A stretch of DNA of 12,977 bases from JAUSPI01 sp964454305 (lineage in GTDB: Bacteria > Desulfobacterota > Syntrophia > Syntrophales > JADFWA01), in the NCBI GenBank assembly GCA_964454305.1, contig CAYVXX010000060.1, forward strand, positions 1 through 12,977. The letters are read 5' to 3'. Made by a program: the position numbers and the translations under genes. The notes below the pieces were generated by a model that made no database searches, had not been told where the DNA came from, and saw only the letters and a program-made list of their open reading frames with translations. Below are positions 1 to 5,477 of the stretch, in pieces; within the stretch, counting starts at the first letter, position 1, and every line of letters starts with the position of its first letter.

Positions 1-114
1 GCTATGTCGAATAATGTCAAATGCTAAATCAATCTGAAATTTAGTAGGGACTGGTCTCCCCATCGGACTTGAACTACCCCCTACAGGTTTCGCATTGTCC
101 TTCAAATGATTAGA

Positions 115-146
115 GTAATCCGTGTAATCTGCGAAATCTGTGGATT
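115..146 (+). repeat. dispersed 32-bp repeat, copy 1
   Basis: The sequence beginning GTAATCCGTGTAATCTGC is repeated at 1625-1656 with 30 of 32 bases identical by direct comparison. Both copies are intergenic and in the same orientation. The family resembles short repeats scattered in many environmental bacterial genomes; its function is unknown. Confidence 0.7.
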
Positions 147-156
147 AAATCCGGTT

Positions 157-185
157 TTGACAGTAGATTGTTAATTTGATATTGA
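157..185 (+). promoter_or_regulatory. candidate sigma-70 promoter for the phosphorylase/adenosyltransferase pair
   Basis: A consensus-perfect -35 box TTGACA lies at 157-162. A weak -10 box TATTGA (180-185, 3 of 6 consensus bases) follows at 17 bp. Transcription would begin near 192, about 33 bases before the GTG start at 225. Position and spacing are good but the -10 is poor, so the call is tentative. Confidence 0.35.
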
Positions 186-224
186 TTGTTCGACATAGGT
201 TAAGCATTTACCGAGGAGGATTAA

Positions 225-935
225 GTGAAACGATTAGGAATTATTTCAAGTACGGATCTGGAGAAGAGTAAAACCTTCAAAAATCTGGAAAAGAGAATAA
301 TGGAGAACGAGTTTGGAAAGGCCATGGTTCTCGTTTCCGATACTGTAGCTTATATACTACGGCATGGAGGAGACCCGGAACATCACATCCTTCCCCACTT
401 GGTCAATCATCGAGCCAACTTGAAGGCATTGAAGAATCTCGGAGTTGAGGAAGTAATCAGTACTAATTCAACAGGTTCTCTGAAAAGACATTTGAAACCC
501 GGAATGTTCGTTGTGCCGGATGATTTTATTGTGCTTTCCAGAGGGCCAACCATATTCGACACGAAACCTGTTCATATCACGCCGATCTTAAGTGAAGATG
601 TGCGGCGAAGATGGATTGAAGCGGCTAACGGGTGTGGCATAGATGTCATAAATGGTGGAGTCTACTGGCAGACTGCGGGGCCAAGGCTTGAAACCGTAGC
701 TGAAATCAAGATGATGTCCACGTTTGCTGATCTGGTAGGAATGACCATGGGAAGTGAGGCGATAATAGCAAGAGAGCTGGATTTGAGTTACGCATCCCTC
801 TGTTCCGTTGATAACTACGGCCATGGTCTTGTAGAGAAGCCGCTGACTATGAAGGAGATATTGAATGGTGGCCACAGACATGCTGAGGCAATCGTACGAA
901 TTGTCACGAAATATATTGAAAGGAGAAAGGCGTGA
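225..935 (+). CDS. MTAP/PNP-family purine nucleoside phosphorylase (S-methyl-5'-thioinosine phosphorylase-like)
   Basis: This 236-residue cytosolic protein belongs to the trimeric purine nucleoside phosphorylase/MTA phosphorylase family, which uses phosphate to split nucleosides into base and (methylthio)ribose-1-phosphate. Visible family landmarks are RHGG (46-49), HHILPH with a downstream NHRANLKAL (54-69), NSTGSL (81-86), GPRLET (152-157), MTMGSEA (173-179) and SVDNYGHGL (194-202). In true MTA phosphorylases the last motif contains an Asp-Tyr-Asp that binds adenine. Here Asn197 sits where 6-oxopurine enzymes carry Asn, so methylthioinosine, inosine or guanosine is a likelier substrate than MTA (inference). 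The usual N-terminal glycine-rich phosphate loop is altered to GIISST, and the protein is shorter than typical MTAPs of about 270-285 residues. The start is GTG with AGGAGG five bases upstream. The stop overlaps the next gene's start, implying coupled translation. Confidence 0.85.
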   Translation: MKRLGIISSTDLEKSKTFKNLEKRIMENEFGKAMVLVSDTVAYILRHGGDPEHHILPHLVNHRANLKALKNLGVEEVISTNSTGSLKRHLKPGMFVVPDDFIVLSRGPTIFDTKPVHITPILSEDVRRRWIEAANGCGIDVINGGVYWQTAGPRLETVAEIKMMSTFADLVGMTMGSEAIIARELDLSYASLCSVDNYGHGLVEKPLTMKEILNGGHRHAEAIVRIVTKYIERRKA

Positions 936-1444
936 AATTTTCCAAACGGGGAGATAAGGGAGAGACAAGTCTTCTTGGAGGACAGCGGATACCGAAATAT
1001 GATCCGAGACCGGATACATACGGGACACTTGACGAGGCAAGTTCCTCACTCGGTGTGGCCAGAGCCATGACAGAAAACCAGAAAATCAAGGATATTATTC
1101 TTGAGGTACAGAAGGATTTGCTTGTTATGGGAGCGGAGCTTTCCAGTCTTCCCGAGGATCTCGATAAGCTGACTCGCAGGATAGATGAAAAAGATGTCAG
1201 TCGCATAGAAAATATTATAGATAAACTTCAAAAGGATGTCGAACTGCCAAAAGAGTTTATATATCCGGGAAAAAGTATTGTATCTGCTCAGATAGATGTA
1301 GCAAGAACGATTATAAGAAGAGCGGAAAGGAAGGCAGTACGGCTAAAGAAGGATGGGTTAATCAGAAGCGAGCAAATAACTAAATATCTAAACAGACTTG
1401 CTGATATGCTCTTTACGCTGGCCAGATTTGAAGAGAATGTCTAA
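932..1444 (+). CDS. pduO: PduO-type ATP:cob(I)alamin adenosyltransferase
   Basis: This 170-residue helical-bundle enzyme transfers the 5'-deoxyadenosyl group of ATP to cob(I)alamin, making coenzyme B12. The family pattern is complete: GDKGETSL (7-14) and YGTLDEASSSLG (30-41) near the N-terminus form the ATP site, EFIYPG (108-113) carries a Phe of the kind that helps displace the lower axial ligand, IDVARTIIRRAER (121-133) holds the conserved arginines, and YLNRLADMLF (152-161) closes the active site. The length is typical of a minimal PduO domain. The start is GTG at 932, with AGGAG six bases upstream, overlapping the preceding stop codon as GTGA, so it is translated with the phosphorylase. 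PduO-type enzymes serve AdoCbl-dependent mutases, dehydratases or reductases; none is in this window. The family assignment is secure; whether the physiological substrate is cobalamin or cobinamide/cobyrinate is not shown. Confidence 0.95.
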   Translation: MKFSKRGDKGETSLLGGQRIPKYDPRPDTYGTLDEASSSLGVARAMTENQKIKDIILEVQKDLLVMGAELSSLPEDLDKLTRRIDEKDVSRIENIIDKLQKDVELPKEFIYPGKSIVSAQIDVARTIIRRAERKAVRLKKDGLIRSEQITKYLNRLADMLFTLARFEENV

Positions 1445-1448
1445 GTTT

Positions 1449-1580
1449 GATGAACTCGTAAAAAGTCAGTTTTTGTCACCCTGAATTTATTTCAGGGTCT
1501 CTAACTTACTGAAATAATTAGATGCTGAAACAAGTTCAGCATGACAAATGGTGCAGTTTATGACTTTTTACGAGCACATC
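1449..1580. repeat. palindromic TIR element A (MITE-like), 132 bp
   Basis: Terminal inverted repeats read GATGAACTCGTAAAAAGTC at 1449-1467 and, as reverse complement, GATGTGCTCGTAAAAAGTC at 1562-1580; the inner 13 bases match perfectly. The core starts with TGTCACCCTGAA and ends with TTCAGCATGACA, and holds two internal hairpins (stems CCCTGAA/TTCAGGG and ATGCTGAA/TTCAGCAT). It begins four bases after the adenosyltransferase stop codon and may serve as its 3' stem-loop. Related copies lie at 2595-2750 and 7576-7707. No target-site duplication or transposase is seen. Confidence 0.85.
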
Positions 1581-1587
1581 ACGCTTT

Positions 1588-1617
1588 ATGGGGACAGATT
1601 TTAAATCTGTCTCCATG
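1588..1617. terminator. long hairpin between convergent genes (bidirectional terminator candidate)
   Basis: A 14-bp stem pairs 1588-1601 (ATGGGGACAGATTT) with 1604-1617 (AAATCTGTCTCCAT). There is only one G-T type mismatch, which would be a wobble pair in RNA, and a two-base loop. It lies between the ends of the adenosyltransferase (+) and the duplicated-repeat protein gene (-). No clear run of T follows, so factor-independent termination is uncertain. Confidence 0.4.
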
Positions 1618-1624
1618 TTCTGAA

Positions 1625-1656
1625 GTAATCCGTTTAATCTGCGTAATCTGTGGATT
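1625..1656 (+). repeat. dispersed 32-bp repeat, copy 2
   Basis: GTAATCCGTTTAATCTGC and following bases match copy 1 at 115-146 at 30 of 32 positions. Its last base is the final base of the TAA stop codon of the neighbouring minus-strand gene (1656-1658). Confidence 0.7.
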
Positions 1657-2090
1657 TAAAAAGCTCCCAGCTGGCAGGTAGATATTTTAATTTTTAACGC
1701 TTCACATGCCCAAGAGACTTCCATTTTGGGAATATTAAACCTCTTGGCTATTTCCCAGGCAGCCGAACAGGGGAGGCGGTTATCAGACAGTGTTTTCAGA
1801 ATAGCCTCTTCAAGTTCAGGAGATACTTTCTCGGCCGGTTTGACAATCCTATTCTTAGGGGAATATCCGTAAAGACCTAATTGACATTTGTTTATACGTA
1901 TTTCCAGAAGGTCGATAGTAATACCCACTTCGGCCGGCGGAACATCCAACTGGCCGGCAATTTTGTGACCGGAAGCACACGATATTTTTCCATCTATAGC
2001 CTGTAGTTTTACAGCCTCGGTAATTTTCCTGTCGAGTTTCTTGTCGGGCAGGTGTTTTGCAGAGTAATTTCCAGCATTTTCGTGAGTCAT
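1656..2090 (-). CDS. uncharacterised protein with two tandem HTH-like CQLG repeats
   Basis: I do not recognise this 144-residue protein as a named family. It consists of two internal copies of one domain, residues about 23-76 and 93-144. Both copies share the order: hydrophobic helix, a short loop ending in Cys (C38, C108), an alpha-helix of the form xxIAxxxxxxP, a valine-containing second helix, then a Lys/Ile strand ending in the identical tetrad CQLG (C69-G72 and C139-G142). The spacing from first to second Cys is 31 residues in each copy. The helix-turn-helix-like pattern suggests DNA or RNA binding, and the paired cysteines could bind metal or sense redox; both are inference. No signal peptide or membrane segment is present. 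The ATG has an AGGGG-type ribosome site about seven bases upstream. It lies 25 bases behind the ACT gene and is probably co-transcribed with it. Confidence 0.75.
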   Translation of the reverse strand: MTHENAGNYSAKHLPDKKLDRKITEAVKLQAIDGKISCASGHKIAGQLDVPPAEVGITIDLLEIRINKCQLGLYGYSPKNRIVKPAEKVSPELEEAILKTLSDNRLPCSAAWEIAKRFNIPKMEVSWACEALKIKISTCQLGAF

Positions 2091-2115
2091 AATGTCCCCT
2101 CTGATACGAAATGAA

Positions 2116-2571
2116 TCAGTATTTCAAATAATGAAAGGGCTCTATTGCTGAAAGAGATTCAGTGTCCAGTGTTTTAAATCCCTTCTTTTTGAGCACTTCC
2201 TGAGTCTTTTCCAGTTGATCTACTTCAACGACAAATACCGCATTCTTCCAGCTCTCGATAACGAAACCGTAAGCATTCTCAATATTAATATTCTCGCCGG
2301 CAAGTGCCTGAACCAGTTTATCCAATCCACCCGGTTTATCATCAATGACAACGGCGATAACGTCCTTTATGGAAACCGTCAAACCTTCTTTTGATAAAAC
2401 CTTTCGGGCACGTTTAGGGTCATCCACTATGAGATTGATAATCCCAAAGTCACCGGATGTGGCTATTGTTGTTGCTCTTATATTTATCTTTTCCTTCGCA
2501 AGCAGACCGGTAACCTTTGCCAGCCTTCCAGGTTTGTTTTCCGCGAATATTGAAATTTGATAGGCCGTCAT
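2116..2571 (-). CDS. tandem ACT-domain protein
   Basis: This 151-residue cytosolic protein is two ACT domains in a row: residues about 3-67, with the ligand-loop motif NKPGRL (12-17), and about 71-137, with DKPGGL (78-83). ACT domains bind amino acids or similar small ligands at dimer interfaces. Stand-alone tandem ACT proteins of this type (COG4747-like) are often encoded beside phenylacetate-CoA ligases and indolepyruvate oxidoreductases in anaerobes. It therefore probably senses an aromatic or branched amino acid and modulates a partner; no catalytic domain is attached. The ATG at 2571 has AGGAG eight bases upstream. Its gene follows paaK after a 178-base gap filled largely by palindromic element B and precedes the duplicated-repeat gene by 25 bases. 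Confidence 0.9.
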   Translation of the reverse strand: MTAYQISIFAENKPGRLAKVTGLLAKEKINIRATTIATSGDFGIINLIVDDPKRARKVLSKEGLTVSIKDVIAVVIDDKPGGLDKLVQALAGENINIENAYGFVIESWKNAVFVVEVDQLEKTQEVLKKKGFKTLDTESLSAIEPFHYLKY

Positions 2572-2594
2572 ATTATTACTCCTGTTCTAATCTT

Positions 2595-2750
2595 GATGTA
2601 TTCGTAAAAAGTCTTTTTGTCCGTCACTCCCGCGAAAGCGGGAGTCTATAACAGATTGAATTTACTGGATTCCCGCTTTCGCGGGAATGACAAAGCTTGT
2701 CCTCGACCTGATCGGGGAAGGGTAGAAAATTGACTTTTTACGAACTTGTC
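2595..2750. repeat. palindromic TIR element B (MITE-like), 156 bp, with a different core
   Basis: Ends are GATGTATTCGTAAAAAGTC (2595-2613) and, reverse-complemented, GACAAGTTCGTAAAAAGTC (2732-2750). The core differs from elements A and C. It carries two perfect hairpins with stems CTCCCGC/GCGGGAG and TTCCCGC/GCGGGAA, bounded by CGTCA and TGACA. It lies between paaK and the ACT gene. Its right end runs into the paaK stop codon, two bases of which (2749-2750) are TIR bases. Confidence 0.85.
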
Positions 2751-4053
2751 AATCTTCTCTGTTATCAATAACCCGTACCGCTTTTCCTTCAGTTTTCGGA
2801 AGGCTGCCGGGTTCAACCAGTTCCACCCTGGGGGTTATCAGGATATCACTTTTGAGTTCCTCAATGACCTTCTGTCGCAAGATTTCAAGCTGCTTCAGGT
2901 TTCCTGAGAAAAATTCCTTCTGCACCTCAACCCTGACGATCATGTTATCATTAAGTCCCTCCCTTTCCAGAATAATCTGGAAGTCTGTTCCCACACCCGG
3001 TATTTCCATAAGTTTTCTATCTATCTGAATGGGAAAGATGTTTACCCCTTTCAGAATCATCATGTCATCGGTTCTCCCCTTTATCCTCTCAATTCGTTTG
3101 TGAGTTCTTCCGCATTCACAGGGTTCCGGGATTATCCTGGTTAAGTCACTTGTCCTGTATCTTAAAATGGGCATACCCTCCCTCATAAGCGTTGTAAGGA
3201 CAAGTTCCCCTTCCTCGCCATAGGGCAGCGGTTTTAGAGTGTCAGGATCGATGACCTCCGCAAGAAAGCTGTCTTCCCATATATGCATTCCACCCTGAAA
3301 TGGACATTCAAAGGCCACCCCGGGTCCGTTCATTTCTGAAAGGCCATAGGAGTTATAGGCCTTCAAACCATAAAGTTCTTCAATTTTCCTTCTCATTTTT
3401 TCCGAGTGGGGTTCAGCTCCGAGAAAAGCAATCCTCACTTTTATGTCCGTTAGGGGATTAACACCTGATTCCTCAAAGACAGCAGAGAGATGCAGTGCAT
3501 AACTGGGTATAATATGGATGGCAGTCGTACCGAAATCCCGCATAAGCTGTATCTGCCGTTTGCTGTTTCCCGCACCCGCAGGTATAACCAGTGCACCTAT
3601 TTTCTCCGCACCGTAGTGGAAACCGAGACCGCCGGTAAAAAGTCCATAGGTCATCATATTCTGAAAGACATCGGGCTTTCTCATGCCTGTCATGTACATG
3701 GAACGTGCCAGGAGATTGGTCCATACATCAATATCCCGTGCAGTATGAAATATCACCGTTGCCCTGCCGGTCGTTCCGGAAGATGAGTGCATTCTCACCA
3801 GTTCATCCCTGGAAACCGCCAAAAACCCATAAGGCCAGTGTTCCCTCAAATTCTCCTTGGTGGTAAAAGGCACCTTTTCTATATCCTTGAGAGAAGTAAG
3901 CTTATCAGGATCAAAACCTATTTCATCAAACAATTGTCCGTAATAGGGAGATTTCTTTGCTCTTCCGAGGGTCTCTTGTAATCTCGCAAGCTGAAAAGCA
4001 TCCAATCTGTCCCGTGGCATTGTTTCATCTTCTTTTCCCCAATACATTTTCAA
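2749..4053 (-). CDS. paaK: phenylacetate-CoA ligase (AMP-forming)
   Basis: This 434-residue cytosolic adenylating enzyme makes phenylacetyl-CoA (or a related aryl-CoA) from the acid, ATP and CoA. Landmarks in order: the phosphate loop SSSGTTG (90-96), YGLFTGGLGFHYGAE (136-150), LGAEPHSE (211-218), YGLSEMNGPG (236-245), YRTSDLT (299-305), the hinge GRTDDMMILKG (326-336), and the C-terminal catalytic lysine in TEGKAV (K424). Cys250, Cys312 and Cys314 (PCECGR) are in the region where PaaK-like enzymes often bind zinc. Length is typical. The start is TTG at 4053 with GGAGG seven bases upstream; an ATG two codons later (4047) with AAGGA is an alternative. With the ACT partner it may act in aromatic amino acid breakdown, converting arylacetates released by oxidoreductases, or the reverse in energy conservation. 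Family is certain; the exact acid is not. Confidence 0.95.
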   Translation of the reverse strand: MKMYWGKEDETMPRDRLDAFQLARLQETLGRAKKSPYYGQLFDEIGFDPDKLTSLKDIEKVPFTTKENLREHWPYGFLAVSRDELVRMHSSSGTTGRATVIFHTARDIDVWTNLLARSMYMTGMRKPDVFQNMMTYGLFTGGLGFHYGAEKIGALVIPAGAGNSKRQIQLMRDFGTTAIHIIPSYALHLSAVFEESGVNPLTDIKVRIAFLGAEPHSEKMRRKIEELYGLKAYNSYGLSEMNGPGVAFECPFQGGMHIWEDSFLAEVIDPDTLKPLPYGEEGELVLTTLMREGMPILRYRTSDLTRIIPEPCECGRTHKRIERIKGRTDDMMILKGVNIFPIQIDRKLMEIPGVGTDFQIILEREGLNDNMIVRVEVQKEFFSGNLKQLEILRQKVIEELKSDILITPRVELVEPGSLPKTEGKAVRVIDNRED

Positions 4054-4212
4054 TCCTTAGCCTCCATGTTCTCGTGAGACCTTGAAAAAAGGTCTTAATC
4101 CGGCATAAAATCTATCTCCAACGGATTCCTGCCGTTTGCAAAACCCGCAAACGGTTAGTTTCATGGTTTGTACAGTTCAACTCAGAATTTATCAAGACAA
4201 ATTTGCCTGTTA
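4054..4212. other. spacer with two hairpins between the prenyltransferase and paaK
   Basis: Two perfect inverted repeats are visible. Stem AGACCTT (4077-4083) pairs with AAGGTCT (4089-4095), and stem CCGTTTGC (4132-4139) pairs with GCAAACGG (4147-4154). Neither is followed by a clear T-run on the minus strand, so they could be attenuator-like structures or processing sites rather than terminators. No gene is seen. Confidence 0.4.
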
Positions 4213-5118
4213 TTACCGGCCAATAAACAGGCCAATTGCAAGCAATACGGGGGTTATGATATTTATTATAACATTCCTGCCCAGATACGGTATCAGCTTC
4301 GGTATATCATCTGCATATCTGGTAACACCTCTCACTGTGGGAACTGCAAGAAAAACAGAAGCAAGTGCCAAAAAGCCTTCCAGGGGAAGAGCTCCGGCTA
4401 CGTAGCCAAGAATGACTGACATGTATGTGGCTGTGAGGAACACCTTATAAATCTTCGCACTGGCCTCTCTCCCGATTGTAATAGGCAAATGCCTTCTTCC
4501 GACCCACTTATCCGCCTCAACATCCGGAAACTGGTTCAGGAGCAACAGATCGCTCACAAGGAAAAAGGGAACAAGGGATGCAACAAATGATGTCCAGGAG
4601 TATGAACCGGTGAGGACAAAGTCGGTACCCATAACCATCAATGGGCCAAAGCCCAGTCCGGGAGTAATTAAGCAGAGAAAAGAACTTCTTGTAATCAACT
4701 CTGTATAGGTAACAATAATAATAAGGCCGACTGCTCCCAGGGGTAAAAGCCACAGCCCCCTGACATATAGAAAGTACATGCCTATAAGCGCTGTGATGGC
4801 CAGTGTTATAATACCTGTAATCAACGCAAAGTGGGCTTCTTCAGGATTTTTGGGAAGGGTTCCGCTGCCCCCGCTGAACAGGGTAGGTTGTGTTTTGAAG
4901 TCCAGCCCGCTCTTGAAGTCATGATATTCGTTAAGGACATTTACGCTTATATGTGCCGACATGGCGCCGATAAGCGCTAATACGAGGTAATAGAGGTTTA
5001 TTGTACTTCCTGACCATGTAGCGGTAGCAACGCCCAACATAACACATGCCGGGGTTAATATGAGAAAGGGTAAGCGGATGGGACCCAATATTACCATAGT
5101 ATTTACGCTGTTCATCAT
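4213..5118 (-). CDS. UbiA-family prenyltransferase (MenA-like)
   Basis: This integral membrane protein of 301 residues (counting from the ATG chosen) attaches a polyprenyl chain to an aromatic or quinone precursor. About eight or nine hydrophobic helices are visible. Both Asp-rich diphosphate/Mg sites are present: the first is NEYHDFKSGLD (64-74 in the long form, with N64, D68, D74), the second DVEADKWVGRR (200-210, with D200 and D204). The second motif followed by HLPITIG most resembles 1,4-dihydroxy-2-naphthoate prenyltransferase (MenA) rather than UbiA or heme O synthase. A menaquinone role fits an anaerobic respirer but the substrate is not proven. The ATG at 5118 was preferred because GGAG lies seven bases upstream; a TTG one codon earlier (5121) is the longest form. 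The start overlaps an upstream ORF stop as TGATG. Confidence 0.85.
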   Translation of the reverse strand: MMNSVNTMVILGPIRLPFLILTPACVMLGVATATWSGSTINLYYLVLALIGAMSAHISVNVLNEYHDFKSGLDFKTQPTLFSGGSGTLPKNPEEAHFALITGIITLAITALIGMYFLYVRGLWLLPLGAVGLIIIVTYTELITRSSFLCLITPGLGFGPLMVMGTDFVLTGSYSWTSFVASLVPFFLVSDLLLLNQFPDVEADKWVGRRHLPITIGREASAKIYKVFLTATYMSVILGYVAGALPLEGFLALASVFLAVPTVRGVTRYADDIPKLIPYLGRNVIINIITPVLLAIGLFIGR

Positions 5119-5366
5119 CAAAAGTCTCCAATCGTGAATCTCCTCTTTCTCAGAGCGGGCTCTGCGGAGAAGTCTTTTGGCATAATTTCTATAATCTTTC
5201 TATGGGTTCGGTCAAGTCCTTTCTTATCGACATGAGGCTCCCCGCCCACAGAACGGAGCTTTCCGGCAAGAATCGAAGATAGTGCGCTGTTGCGAACAGT
5301 ATGTTTGCTTATATTGCACCCCTTGCCCCACAACAGAGCTGGGCTTGCGGGTGCGCTCCCGATCAT
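5118..5366 (-). CDS. doubtful small ORF in the leader, coupled to the prenyltransferase
   Basis: An open frame of 82 codons from ATG 5366 ends with a TGA that shares its last base with the prenyltransferase ATG (TGATG), an arrangement typical of coupled genes. The second half is rich in charged residues (GLDRTHRKIIEIMPKDF) and looks protein-like; the first half does not resemble any family I know. No ribosome binding site precedes the ATG, and the frame stays open further upstream past the candidate promoter. It may be a real small gene, a remnant, or chance. Confidence 0.25.
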   Translation of the reverse strand: MIGSAPASPALLWGKGCNISKHTVRNSALSSILAGKLRSVGGEPHVDKKGLDRTHRKIIEIMPKDFSAEPALRKRRFTIGDF

Positions 5367-5394
5367 GTCAGTTCGTAATGTCAGATGTGTCTGG

Positions 5395-5422
5395 ATTAGA
5401 TTGCAATTGATTTTACTTTCAA
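5395..5422 (-). promoter_or_regulatory. candidate promoter for the minus-strand prenyltransferase/paaK cluster
   Basis: Read on the minus strand, TTGAAA (5422-5417) and TCTAAT (5400-5395) are separated by 16 bp, and each box matches 5 of 6 consensus bases. A transcript would start near 5388, giving a leader of about 270 bases. It overlaps the plus-strand promoter almost completely. Confidence 0.45.
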
Positions 5423-5429
5423 ATATGAT
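5401..5429 (+). promoter_or_regulatory. candidate promoter for the histidine kinase
   Basis: TTGCAA (5401-5406) and TATGAT (5424-5429, 5 of 6) are spaced by 17 bp. The start point would be near 5436, about 42 bases before the GTG at 5478. It is interleaved with the divergent promoter on the other strand, so polymerase binding to one would exclude the other. Confidence 0.5.
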
Positions 5430-5477
5430 AAAAAGTATTGGAAAATTGTTTTGTTTGTCTAATACGAGGAGGCTAAA

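Larger units (their letters stand above)
1..224. other. repeat-bearing leader upstream of the phosphorylase gene
   Basis: No convincing gene is seen here. The stretch carries an inverted repeat at its edges, CTATGTCGAA at 2-11 and its exact reverse complement TTCGACATAG at 189-198. The similarity extends imperfectly inward for about 20 more bases. Inside lie a 32-bp dispersed repeat (115-146), a candidate promoter (157-185), and, just outside the right arm, the ribosome binding site of the next gene (AGGAGG, 214-219). The left arm sits at the window edge, so the element may extend further left. It could be a small non-autonomous repeat element that now supplies the promoter; that is inference. 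Confidence 0.5.

Noticed and set aside
30..100. tRNA-like fragment around GGACTTGAACTACCCCC
   Set aside because: It superficially resembles the reverse complement of a T-arm, but no acceptor, D or anticodon stems can be assembled around it.
588..1231. Minus-strand open frames opposite the phosphorylase and adenosyltransferase
   Set aside because: They are antisense to well-supported genes, lack ribosome sites and have no recognisable protein pattern.
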